Below are positions 47,701 through 58,600 of a stretch of DNA of 64,000 nucleotides, piece by piece. Position numbers and translations under genes: made by a program. This stretch comes from Branchiostoma floridae. Taxonomy: Eukaryota; Chordata; Leptocardii; Amphioxiformes; Branchiostomatidae. Under the pieces are notes generated by a model that was not told where the DNA came from, made no database searches, and saw only the letters and a program-made list of their open reading frames with translations. The first letter of the stretch is position 1. The number at the start of each line of letters is the position of its first letter. The stretch covers positions 6,637,717 to 6,701,716 of the forward strand of contig NC_049989.1 of assembly GCF_000003815.2 (NCBI RefSeq), in the 5' to 3' direction.

Positions 47701-50700
47701 ACAAAAAATGGTAAACCTGGCCAAATGGTAAAATTAGTTTATTGCCCCCATAAAAGTGAGCCCTATTGTTGCATCTGTATATTTTTAGATTTCACTGCTG
47801 GGCACTGGTGGATCCTTTGTGGTGGGCCATTGTTGCATGGCACCCAACCATACTTTGCAAGGATGTGTGAATTGCTATCTTCCCAGCCCACCGAACCATT
47901 TACAAAAAATGGTAGAAAATGGTAAATAATGGTAGAATGCTGTTATCATTATTTAGAAACCATTAGAAGTATCCAATTCCACACCATGAATATTTCCAAA
48001 GTTTTACAGGACCAGGGAAATATTTATAAAGTTAAAACAGTGTTAGAAATATTTCTGAAGTATCAAATGTCCTAGACATATAATTACAAAACTTTAAAAT
48101 CAATTCTAAACAATGGCAACAAACATCCGCATGGTGTCTTGGAATGGACTCTAATACATTTTGGAAATCAGCCTGCAATCGTGTTGACAACTTAATGATT
48201 TAATGTCTTGTTTAATGTCAGTTTTTGTGACACTATCTAGAATAACGTCACCAAGACGACATTTCAATGACTCCATAGACACTTTCCTTTGGGCCTGAAT
48301 GGACTCATCACTCCTTGACACATTTTGGAAATCAGCCTGCAATCGTGTTATGACTACTTCATGCTTTAATGTCTTTCTTTATTGTCAGTTTTGTTCAACG
48401 TTGTGCGTGATCTGCAGTCCGATATGACTTTTAGCACCAGTCCAGCTAGGTATTGTTTGATCCAGTACCTTTCCCCACAATTGTTGGGTGTGGGGTCGTT
48501 GTCCCTGTCCGCGGTACTGAACTGCATGAGGTGTGCGATGTAACGGTAGTTGTTCTCATCGCCTGTCAGTCCGTCACCGGCGTTTCCGCTGTAGCCTGAC
48601 ACATACAGTCTGACACAGACACAGACATTCTGAATAAACTGTTCAATGTACACACGGAAAGAAAAACATATTATCATGTCTAGCTAGAATAAAGTTAGCT
48701 AGGTGACGTAGCGATGGCACCTTAGCTGCCTTCATTTGGGGCCTAAATGGACTCTATTTCTCCTTCACACGTGGAAGAATGTGAACCACATGTGTTGCAG
48801 TAAGGTTGTGAACCCTACCAATCTTTAACACAAAGCTGTTCACGAAAACAACCAGGTTTTACCTGTAGTTATCAGATGCGGGACCAACTTGGAAGAAGCT
48901 CCATTCTGCCCAGACTCTAGTGCCGTCAAAATCCTCCAACTCTAGCCGCATATAGTGGTCTTTCTATAAAAGACGAAATCGATATGGAATTATAGCCATC
49001 GTTGGAAGATGAAAGGAGTACTCTGTTATTGAACAAACTGTTACATTGTTGCGTTTGATAAAGAACTGTTGTACAGAGACAATTCTAACATAAAGATACA
49101 GACACACACACTAACACTAACACACTAACACACTAACACACTAACGTTAACACACTGACAGACTAACACACAGCACTGACCTGAGTTGTAATTTCATGCA
49201 AAGTTGCCAGCCCTAGCCAGTATTCCCCTGCCGGGTCGCCGAAGCCTTGTTCATACTGGTCCCAGAGTTGCCAGGCAAAATCCACAGAACCGTCAAACCG
49301 GTTCATCACTACCGTCCATCCGCCTTGTAAAACATGGACAGGAAAATATGATTAGTTCTGCAACTACCATAATCATGCTACACTGTATGTAGACATGCGT
49401 GTGAGTGTGTGTTTATGTGTGTGCCTGTCTGTCTGTGTCTGTCAGTTTTTGTGTGTGTGCGTGTGCACGCGCGCGCGCGCGTATGTGTGTGTGTCTTTGC
49501 GTGTCTACCTGTATTTGTGTGTCAATGTCCCATGGCTCAATGATAACCCAACTTTAATGCCCCATGACACTTCTGTAAGGGACACAATTCCCGTGGCCCT
49601 ACCTGCAGGAATGTTGGTTTGTACTAGAGTCGGCCCCAGACCAGCAGCCCTGGTGTCCTCTACGAACCATGACGGGCGCGGTCCTTTCTGAGTGATCATC
49701 GCCCAGGAATCCGTCGAAGCTAACAACAGTTAGCATAAGATATTGGTTATGGTTGTGTGTTATCCATGTAACACATACATTTACATATCATGTATAAACA
49801 CATCATTCTTTGAATAAAGATATTTCATCTACAAAACAGAGACAAATGTAACCCTTCAGAATTGGATTCTCTTTTCGAGCCTCTCACATCTAAGATAAAC
49901 TACCTGTCTTACCTGGTGATGCAGTGGAGCCATAGCTAGTGAGGTTGGGCAAGTTACCGACATTGTCATGTGCAGCCAATGCCAGAACTCTCCCCTGGCA
50001 AGAAAAACACATAAACATTGATCGTGTCAGCAATGTGAATTCCTATGTTAACTGTACCTTACAGTAAAAATGTAAGAGAAAGGGGCAAAGACATATGTGT
50101 GTAAAAACATATTTGATGTCATTGCTTGCAATAAAATCCATGTATTTGATTAAGAAAAGACTGATCATGAAAAATGACTCTGGAAAATACTGAGCGTAAC
50201 TAAGTGTATGCATATGTGGAGTGTAGGTCCTCACTTCGTTTACCCCTCCTAGAAAGCTGGTTACAGATTGCCGTTCGCTCTCCAGCGAGGTGTCGAAGCG
50301 CCTGACATCCAGTACGTCTCCAGTGTGCTCATTAATGATGAAAATATGAAGGCCAGATCGCGCAGCACCTACCATATGAACACGAAAAAGATCAACAGAA
50401 GATACAAACACACTGCACTTACTTGAATTATTTATTACACAGTTCCAACAGTCAGGGTACTCAATAGCTCACTCGAGCTCTCAAAGTATATTACATACAT
50501 GACATTACCTGCGAAGTTAGTGGTGTTTTGCCCTACAGTGATGAAGGTGGATGTGGATGCGTCAAAGCCGGGGTCCCCAGATCCACTGGACTCCACGGCG
50601 ACGGAAAACTCTAGAGAAACATATCATGTTATCGTCCCAAATCTTCCAAGATTGCATGCATTGTTGCAAGTTGTAATTCTCGAAGCGGCCCGGGCCTTAC

Positions 50701-51302
50701 GTTACCAAAGACTCAGTTCAACATTGAAAATTACGTAGCAGCTTGGACTAGAAATGAATTGACCATGTAGCAATACCTCGAATTGTCGTACCCAGCACAT
50801 CTCCAAGTAGATCCTATATAGCTGGCAAAGGAGTGTAGCTGGTCTAAGAGTGTGCGTTGGCTATCATTCACTATTATCTTATGCTAAGGTAGTATCTGCT
50901 TGTAGATTGGTACAAAGCGACGCCTACCTCGTACTTCGCAGTAGGCTCGTCCCCGTGTTTGTCCTAGGTAGAATACTCCTCCCTCATGGTAGCCGTTATA
51001 CCAGACGTCCATACAGTCTCGCGCACCTAGACGGTTAACCGTGTAGAACATGGATAGTAACTACCTGTTAATGACTAAGGCCTTAGGCAAGTTAAGAAAA
51101 CAACGAAAACTCTGACCATACTACTCCAGACATGAAGAAAGGTTCAGAACAGTTTTCGGACAAGAGGCCACGAAGCGACGTCGCTCGAGCTCATTGGGGT
51201 AAGTGCAGCTATGCCAACTTGACAAAAGAGAAGGGATTCATCATTACCTTCTAACTCAACAATGAACACTGCAAGCACCAGTGTCCTGATTGGTGAAAAC
51301 AT
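34671..51302 (-). CDS. Polycystin-1-like receptor-channel with ILEI-split fibrinogen domain (33 exons)
   Basis: Exons in transcript order: 51248-51302, 50928-51026, 50509-50610, 50235-50368, 49913-49994, 49603-49719, 49181-49323, 48863-48963, 48469-48609, 47091-47290, 46391-46573, 45883-46014, 45327-45529, 44811-44922, 44349-44405, 44172-44179, 43807-44013, 43489-43591, 43311-43375, 42537-42830, 41662-42216, 41122-41358, 40691-40858, 40256-40416, 39101-39303, 38459-38704, 37908-38122, 37707-37815, 37046-37290, 36627-36804, 35818-36429, 34974-35510, 34671-34828. Total 6162 nt, 2053 aa, with every phase matching. Domain order: signal peptide (1-19), fibrinogen-related part 1, ILEI/FAM3-like (about 52-196), fibrinogen part 2 (196-391), Cys-rich (392-452), EGF (453-496), C-type lectin (497-620), GAIN-like with GPS (about 623-1060), PLAT (about 1111-1230), then the PKD multi-pass region with polycystin domain and pore. 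The family is a PKD1-type large receptor at the plasma membrane or cilium. Ligand and role are unknown. The start ATG is chosen for the hydrophobic leader; the frame is open a little further upstream. Confidence 0.9.
37337..37517. mobile_element. Hairpin MITE, family A, copy 3, in polycystin-like intron 28
   Basis: Arms CTCCAAGCAGAGGTTCGGCTC (from 37341) and its complement ending CTTGGAGAGTA (37517) pair over most of the element. The 9-bp target-site duplication is eroded. It lies between exons 28 and 29. Confidence 0.8.
39101..40858 (-). other. PLAT domain of the polycystin-like protein
   Basis: Exons 23-25 encode a PLAT/LH2 beta-sandwich. They read [59 protein letters not shown] and [10 protein letters not shown]. 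This intracellular domain sits in the first cytoplasmic loop of PKD1 proteins and binds phospholipid and partner proteins in the family. Confidence 0.92.
39304..40215. repeat. Degenerate minisatellite (about 80-90 bp unit) duplicating the exon 25 acceptor region
   Basis: About ten diverged copies lie between exons 24 and 25 of the polycystin-like gene. Each contains a version of TACAGGAAGGTATGACTGTTGTGG followed by AGAAGGAAAGGTCGTTCAGCACC and GGACAGGTTACATAGC words. The first word closely matches the start of exon 25 plus its acceptor (CACAGGAAGGTGTAACTGCGG at 39288-39308). On the minus strand the copies therefore read as repeated acceptor-like CCACAACAG plus TACCTTCCTGTATGATGA. Confidence 0.85.
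41122..44013 (-). other. GAIN-like region, degenerate GPS and first transmembrane helix
   Basis: Exons 17-22 encode about 490 residues of beta-rich, N-glycosylation-site-rich sequence. They end in a GPS motif: C1015-NFW, W1025, C1030, then C1043-L-C1045-NHL. The residue after HL is Ile1049, where autoproteolytic GPS sites have Thr or Ser. The first hydrophobic helix ([19 protein letters not shown]) follows, ended by basic ARRADK. Confidence 0.8.
42325..42520. mobile_element. Hairpin MITE, family A, copy 4 (intact), in polycystin-like intron 20
   Basis: An almost perfect 196-bp palindrome with ends TACTCTCCAAGCAGAGGTTA and complement. The target-site duplication is a perfect 9-mer AGAAAACAT at 42316-42324 and 42521-42529. 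The insertion lies only 16 bp from the exon 20 donor. Confidence 0.93.
44172..44179 (-). other. Predicted 8-nt micro-exon of the polycystin-like gene
   Basis: On the minus strand the sequence reads CTTGTATCTGCAG|ACATTGTG|GTAGGTGATC. It has a strong acceptor, eight exonic bases and a strong donor. Exon 15 ends in phase 1 and exon 17 must start in phase 0; these eight bases are exactly what restores the frame, adding D-I-V. No other acceptor-donor pair in the 335-bp interval was seen to do so. Confidence 0.7.
44349..46573 (-). other. Cys-rich, calcium-binding EGF and C-type lectin modules of the polycystin-like protein
   Basis: Exon 11 (46391-46573) carries a ten-cysteine module with [22 protein letters not shown], a pattern seen in other extracellular invertebrate proteins. 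Exon 12 (45883-46014) is a calcium-binding EGF repeat beginning [12 protein letters not shown]. Exons 13-15 encode a C-type lectin domain: [46 protein letters not shown] and NNSFVCK. The QPD tripeptide favours galactose-type sugars in family terms. All three modules start and end in phase 1, the usual sign of exon shuffling. Confidence 0.85.
45052..45247. mobile_element. Hairpin MITE, family A, copy 5, in polycystin-like intron 13
   Basis: A 196-bp palindromic element, beginning TACTCTCCAAGCAGAGGTTA and ending in a slightly mutated complement (GCTTGGACAGAA). A perfect 9-bp duplication GTTATATCG flanks it at 45043-45051 and 45248-45256. Confidence 0.92.
47461..48151. mobile_element. AT-rich 691-bp element with 22-bp perfect inverted termini, in polycystin-like intron 9
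   Basis: GAGTCCATTCCAAGACACCATG at 47461-47482 is exactly complementary to 48130-48151. The interior is AT-rich with ATGGTAAA and AAATATTT words and no ORF of note. A related but separate 30-bp direct repeat beginning ACATTTTGGAAATCAGCC (48156 and 48320) follows immediately. Confidence 0.7.
49100..49166. repeat. Simple repeat (ACACTA)n
   Basis: Runs of ACACTAAC lie just downstream of exon 7 (minus strand) in the polycystin-like intron 7. Confidence 0.85.
49396..49512. repeat. GT/GC-rich simple repeat
   Basis: Mixed TGTG, CTGTCTGT and CGCGCGCG runs in polycystin-like intron 6. The alternating purine-pyrimidine tract could adopt Z-DNA, which is inference. Confidence 0.85.
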
Positions 51303-54300
51303 GACGGTGAACCCCACTATCGGTGTGCCGGAATCAGTACATGCTGGACACAAAGCGCGCGGTAAGTCTGACTGTTGTCGGTTAGATGGAAACATTTATA
51401 TAGCAAAAGGTTATGCAAAATGAAATAACAGAGTCACAAACGTTTCTTTGCTGTTAAAATCGTTAAAATGACAACTTTCGGCACAAATAATATTGTTTGG
51501 TAAAGTCATGCCAATTTGACTTTTACGGTGGTGGAATCCTGTAAATTATTGAAGAACCCCAACACGAACCCCTACTTTTCTCCTTCACGCATCAGTCGTT
51601 ACGCGACCGAATTCGAAATTTTCATGGCGTGGGACTGCCACTTATCTAATAGCTATACATGGGTCATTTCGGCCATGGGACACAAACTTTTGATTTGACG
51701 CTGTAACTTGTTGAGACTTCTTAAGACTTGGTAAGTATACTTAATCTCTGTGTGGTGACGATTTGTTATGGAGTTTGATAGAATACATGTGTCTTTATGA
51801 CTGATGTTACTTTTACAATATAGATGCTGAATAAAGCTTAGGTCACATTTCAAAACCGTGGCCCGGCCGGGATGTTTAAAGAAACGAAAAATTGAAATGT
51901 ATACCTGGAAATATACCCAGATTATGCCCATGAATCTTATGTTGTGTATTTTGTAATTTTTGATGTCTTCTATATCATTCCCCCCCCCCCCCCCCCCCCC
52001 AAAGCTGCACGGCCGGGTCCCAGTTTGGAAATGTGACCTAAGCCTAAGACGGGTGATTAAGTGATTGAATCAGGAATGGAGCAGGATTTTGACCAACGAT
52101 ATCTTCAAACGTAAACAAGCTCATCATTTTGTGAGTTTCTTCAAAGATATCGCAGACGTATTGCACTGAATTGCTTTAGATGTAGAAAGTCTGCGATTTT
52201 ATGAATAGGTCCAGGGCTATTCCAGGGCGGAGCAAGGGTGTGGCGACAATGCCATGGCTATCATCATAATAATATGTTACCGTTTATATGTATGCAGTAA
52301 TTATAGTAACAATCGCCTAACCATCTTTTTCACGGTTAAACATCTGTTGAAATTAGCTCTTTTCTACTGTTATAACAGTGTTTGAAGAAAACTACGGTAA
52401 TCCAGATGTATTTTGGGTTACAGAATACGTTAATTATTCATGGCTGTTGAGAATGATCCCGTTGTTAAGTCTTTGTCTCTTTAGTAAAACTGCATACATG
52501 TGCACTTCCTGCAGCTGGCAATTATCGGTGTGACAATGGTTGAAATGGCTGATGACTCTACAATTTTTCATAATATTTTGCTTCGTTGCCATGGCGACAA
52601 GTTGTTGGGACTGAGGGAGAATCGCAAAGATTAAGCTGAATGTTTCGACGTCAGTGGATATACGAGACTCTATCGATATCAACATGAGCCATTGAATATT
52701 TTGCCGCTGTGTTTGAATAAGGCCTTACTAGTAACTCTATAAAAACTGCACAGAAAATGTTTCTTGTATTGTTTGAAGAACTAGACGCCAGGAAGACTGA
52801 AAAGGGAATCAACTTTGTAAGTCTATTCTTCTGCGTCACTCTTACATCAATTTTTGTTTTATCCCTTACATTCAGGAATTGTAGATTAAACGTGGTTTGT
52901 TGACTCAAACAGGCAACTTACAAATCTGAGTCAACCTGAAATTCTTAGGCATACAATACAGTGTTTTCAAGAAACCGGTATGCACGATTTGTCTATTATT
53001 TGCTGCTCTGTCCGTCCATTTTGTGATCTGGCGTCCACATGTTTGTCACATGAGCAGATGAACAGTTTAGAAAGGCAGGATAGAGCAAATGAAGTCTATA
53101 TATATATCCTTTTCCTACTCACTTCCTTCATTAGTACTGATGTGTACATGAATGTAGGTGGCGCTCCGCGGTGTTACATGGTCTCCTAAAGCGGCACCTA
53201 ACAATCGAACAATTCATGTCTACTCGTGTTTTAAAAAGGCATAAAGGACATTTTAAACGTATCTAATGGCGTCCTAGCCCATTTAGGAACGTCTTACTGA
53301 CTTGCAACCAGAGTTCTGTGCATTTTTAAGTCGGAAGTGTATACCCTAAGAGAGCCTTATCTGCAGTACCGCTCCCGGTCGTCACCAGAAAATGAAGAAG
53401 GCGACCGTCAAATTGCCAAATTTCCCTCTTTTCGGGAATGGGGAAATCGGGAAAGGCTCGCAAAGGGGTTTGGATTTTTAACACTTCTTTGACTTTCTTT
53501 CGGATATGCAACCACATAAAACTAAAAGTAAGAACATTTAAGAAATATCACAAGCAAAGTAGTTAGATATTAGGTCATAGGTGCCATGTTACCTTTCATT
53601 TTCGTGGTCGAGCGTACATGACGGGCTGCACGTATACCAAATTAAATTCATATTTTGTGAAAGAAGTCAGAGCAATAGAGCAATAACGTTTCTGTATGTT
53701 GGTCAGCAAAATCCTGGTTGTTTAGTCACATAATGTTGTGTCCAGAGGACGTCATATCGATTAAATAAGTCAGAGTGTGTGGCCTTCTGGGTCCTTCTGG
53801 CTGATGAATTTGCAATGATGAAGGTGTAAAAAGACCAGGAGAGCCTTTACCCAAACTGTATGATGCAGAGACCATGTTTGAATGTAACTCATCCTAAAAA
53901 ATGTTCTATTAAATAAAGCAAAATGAAGATAACGATTATAGCGTTTTGTTATGCGACAGATACTGATAGCTGAGTCTATTGAGACAGTGACTGGTTGTTA
54001 TTATCATAATTTATGATTGAAAGTTTGACCTGTAGCTATAATTTTTCAGGTAATGTCACATGTACTTCATTCATGTGTATTATGATGTGCACGCAACGTT
54101 ATTGGTGTAATTTTGTGGAATTGCAATATCAAAATGATGTGCAGATTTCTGTTTTTCAGGATGTGTCATAAACCACAAGTAAAATTTTTGCTACATATAG
54201 CCATGACTCAATTATTTTAGGTGCTGTTCAATTCTTTAAAACAGCCGTGTGTAGACATATATTGTTTTTGGCTGATATGATGAATTCAAGCTGTTCTGTA

Positions 54301-55642
54301 GCATGGAGATTTGCTAATTCCATGGTGTCTGAGAAACGCAATGGGCTCCTATGACCTAGCTATAGGGTTTCTAATTCTAGACATGCTTTATCAGAAGAGC
54401 TAGAACAAATAGTTGAACACAGCGCCTGTCTGTCACTTTTGTCACATTTCGGTTTAAATAACGTTCCAACCATAGCTTTATAATTGGTTCATATGTCCTT
54501 TCCTATCACTTCAATACTGACCAAGGTCTTTACTATCACACACAAACATACACAATACACTGGAAACATGTGAACTTTCAGTTTATTTCACATTATCGGT
54601 ATGATATACAAAATGAACAGACTGACTGCCTATAGGATGTGGGGATCTGGTAACTACAGATATTACAGTGTCCACTATCTAAATCTACATATTCACTTTT
54701 GCAAAACTGGCATGGGTCAGGCCACAACAGGTTCAGGCATTGTTTCTTAATGATAATAAAACTGACTGTTCTTAGTTCTTAGATAGACAGATAAAATACA
54801 GTATACAATGCCATCGATAACCAAATCAGTGTACGTCAGTCAGTTCAGTAGCATACGGAGAATGTGGCAAAAGAGCTGCCAACCATGTTGGTGGACCTCA
54901 CTGTTTCTTAGATTTCCATTGTCTATCCTCTTTTTTTTCTAGACTAAAAACAAAACAAAACAATGAGAAGCATTGTCAGTCTTACAACTTGTTATCATTT
55001 AGGTCAAGTAACTCTAGTTCTGTTTCAGAGAAGTTATCATCTGGAAGGGAAAACAACTTCTTGTCTTTAATTTAAACATAATGTATAATGTCTAACTTCC
55101 AAACATATTTTGTTGTCTTTTCTCTAAAACAATATATTGATTTGATCTAGTCCATCCACAAACAGCTAGGCTGTTACCTGGCCATACATCAACTTTGTTG
55201 ATGATCATCATGGTCCAAGGTGTAAAGGAAGCTAAGTGGCCCAGAAAGATCAGTACGATGATCATGGAAGGATTGATAACAATAGGGAAGACCTTCATCT
55301 CCTGGTGGTTTGATATTATGCCATAACATTTATGTATATGAGCAATTGCAAGCATGTTTTACATTCATGTTTGTTTGTTTGTTTATTCAGATCTCCATTA
55401 GACTTTACAATTTTCTCGTAAACTCTATTCTTCCTGGAGTCCATTCAGAATGTTTAACATTCATGAGACGGGAACAACAGACGATAAACCGGAAAGTGAT
55501 CATGAGTGAGTAATTAATATAAGTGGAATCAGTCAGTGGTCTCATCCCAGAGAGAGCGGTCTGTTTGAGCTTGCTGTGTCAGTTTTCAAACTTGCAGTAC
55601 AAAAATCCTGTCAAAATTTAGATCACTGCAGTAGTTCAGAGT
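51303..55642. other. Gene-free region between polycystin-like and SDR genes
   Basis: It should contain the polycystin-like promoter (minus strand, just above 51302) and, at its far end, the SDR 3' UTR; minus-strand AATAAA occurs at 55382-55387. A 21-base poly-C tract lies near 51980. No coding exon or known repeat was recognised over the rest. Confidence 0.5.
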
Positions 55643-58600
55643 CTACTCCAATCCTGTCACCTCTGCGCTAACTTCCCACAACTTCTTGGCCAGACCATCA
55701 TCCTTTGCATCTTCAGACTCCTCTGCTATGCTGCAGTCTGCAAAATACCTGGTAGGGGGACAAAGATTTCACAGAGGTGACAAGAGGTCTTATACATGTT
55801 TTGTTAGATTCAATAGCAAAATGAGAAAGTAAGTTGATATATGAAGTAAATCTTACAATTTATCTTCAGTTCTCTTGAAAGAGTTGAGTATAAAATTGTC
55901 GTACCGCAATTGTTTCTCTTAGAAAATTTATTTGACTGAAATCTGGTTAAAATGACTAAACATTTTAAGTTCTTCCTACATGTAACGCTAGTTCACCTTT
56001 ATCAGTTGGGTAACCTATATCCGTGCCTTTAAAAAACAGGGTATTTGGGGATATCATGTTGACAAATATTGGTTTGCAATTTCAATATTTTCAGTACATA
56101 AAGTTTAAAATGCAGTTTAAAACTACAACCCGTCGACTTGATGTGCCTAAATACACTGTTTTGAAAAACAACGGATATAGGTTACCCAGCAGATAAAGGT
56201 GAACTAGCGTTACATGTGGACAACTGAAGTGTATGTTTGGAAGGCATAGCTGAGAAAACACTAACCTGCCCGTGACATTGTGTAAAGTTTCCTCCACAGC
56301 ACAGTGGATGGTGGTCTGGGCTCCCTCACGTGCACTCTTCATCAGTACCCTGCAGGGGAACATGTCAGATATAACGTCCTTGGATATACAAACCCCACCA
56401 GGAAATATGCTGGTTTATTTAGATTTTTACTCATCCCAGTCCTTGGAACCAAACTAGCACTGGTATAATCACCAGAGAAACTTGTCAACTACTAGTATTC
56501 ATTTTGCCGGTATCCAAAACATCATTTTAGTAGAGAGGCAATTTGTCATCAAAAACAAGAAAGGTAACTACTGCAGCTTATTGCTTGTTGACATGATTAG
56601 CAGATGTCGCTCCTGACCTGACATCACTTCTGACTTCCAGAACATTATCACAGTGAATCAGACATCTGATGAAGGTCAACGAGATCAACTGAAAATTCAT
56701 GGTGAGGGTTTTCCTTGTCAAATCTTATAAAATTGTTCAATTATGATAAGTAGAACAGTAAATTATTACTGTCAATTTCAGTGAGAGTGTGTGGAGACTA
56801 ACCAGCAGAATCCCTTCATAATTGTTCCCCAGACAAACCCATGGTCTGCCTTGATGCTGTCCCACAGGTCTGTGTAGATAACTCCAGGGTGGAGTGAGTT
56901 CACTGTCACGCCTGTGCAGGTACAAAGGTAAGTCTGTAAGAACTTCAATATGATATTTGAGCTTACATTTTTGTAAGCTCTACCCAACATATTCCCAAGC
57001 AACCTAAGCAACACTCTACAAGCAGGTACAAAGGTAAGTAAAATATCCTCAAGCAACCTAACCAATGCTCTACCCAAGCAGGTACAAAGATAAGTCTGTT
57101 AGCACTTCAATCAATATGATATTTGAGCTTACATCTTTGTATGCTCTACCCAAACATATCTCAGACATTTTTGATCACACGTTTCCTAAAATCCCTTTAA
57201 GTTAGGTATTTTTAAAACAGACCAACATACCCGTGCCTTCCAGTCTTCTGGCCAACTCTTTTGCGAATAGGATGTTGGCCAGCTTGCTCGGCCAGTATGA
57301 TTTCAGGTTCGGGTATCTATCACCGTTTTCATTGGTCGGCGTGAAGTCCAGCTTCCCATATATGTGCATCATGGAAGAGACCACTAGAATACGGGAGGGG
57401 GCAGACTTCTTCAGTAGGTCCAGTAGTAGGTTGGTGAGGAGGAAGTGGCCAAAATGGTTCACTCCAAACTGTAGGTCAAACCCTTCTGCAGTCTTCTCAT
57501 CAGAGTGCCAGCACAGGCCTACAGCGGACAGATACAACAACTCTCATTCAAGTCAACATTTGGGAAAAGAAACCCCTTTTTTCTATCAGGTCAGTAAAAT
57601 GGTCTACAGACAGAAAAGACTCTATATTGGCAAACAAGTACTGAACAACACAAGATGAAAGAATACAATTTGTAGAGAAAAGTTCTAAAATCTATTCACT
57701 TGCTGATTAAGATAAGGATATTTCATCTCAGTAGGTATCTCTGTATGTCTCGCTGTATTCAATTAATATTGTTATACCATATCCTGTGTGTTGATTTATT
57801 GTGTCATCTTTTGGAAAGGACGTAAAAGGGGGGCCCTGTGATGGAGGAGGTGCCTCAACCACGTAACTCAGCCTCATTACCCAAATATTGGGTACCTACT
57901 GGCTGCAAATACACCTGATATTATCATCATTATAGTCACTCCTCCTTACAATGCACATCAGATTCTCCAGATGGATCATTACTTCACTGTATATGTGTAT
58001 TTCCACAACAAAGTTTCCAATGTACCAGATACTAGTACAGGGGTGCTATTTTCTCTGTGGGATTGGACGAGTGTCAACACAGTGTGAGTAAGGGTAAGGT
58101 CTGTGTTGTTTGATATAAATGCTAAACAGTTTAACCACCTGCATTGTTGATCAGGATATCGAGCCTCCCTTCTTCTCGTTTCATCTCCTCCGCAAACTGC
58201 CGTACGGACTGGAGGCTGGCCAGGTCGAGTTTCCTGAACACGACGTTCTGGTTGTCGGTCTGCCGGATGATGTCCTGCCTGGCTTCCTCAGCTCGCTCCC
58301 GGCTGCGGCAGGCCAGGATGATCCGGCCGCCTCTACGGGCGAGATCCAGTGCCGTCTCCCTGCCAATACCTGCATTGGCACCTATATGCATATGTGAGTA
58401 GTTGAAGAATATCAGTATACAAGGTCACTACTAGCTTTCACCGACCCTGCCCCTTCCCCCCTGCTTTCCCTCTGTCCTATTAATTTATTATGCACGAGTC
58501 GTAAAGACCTTCTCTTCTCTTCCTTTGAAAGTGACCGCTATGAACCAGCTGATAATTCTGTCATTTTTTAATGAAAAGGGTGACGTCACCAGCCCAAGTT

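Larger units (their letters stand above)
47091..51026 (-). other. Fibrinogen-related domain interrupted by an ILEI/FAM3-like cassette
   Basis: Exon 2 encodes the opening of a fibrinogen C-terminal domain (DCMDVWYNG...GVFYL...AYCEV). Exons 7-10 encode the rest: [30 protein letters not shown], the Ca-binding-type [27 protein letters not shown] and GVNWTYFRG...MMVRP. Between them, exons 3-6 (435 nt, 145 codons) encode a module with [38 protein letters not shown] and [10 protein letters not shown]. These match the ILEI domain of FAM3 proteins. The cassette is phase 1 at both ends. The lectin-like fibrinogen fold and the FAM3 module are both extracellular protein- or glycan-interaction domains; the ligand is unknown. 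Confidence 0.85.

Noticed and set aside
48865-49165. Telomere-like or functional meaning for ACACTA repeats
   Set aside because: A short simple repeat with irregular phase, not a (TTAGGG)n tract; slippage is enough to explain it.
34671-51302. Two separate genes (secreted fibrinogen/lectin protein plus polycystin)
   Set aside because: With the 8-nt exon at 44172-44179 the frame is continuous and no stop, poly(A) signal or new start was seen between the halves. It is kept as one gene, with this alternative listed as a refutation test.
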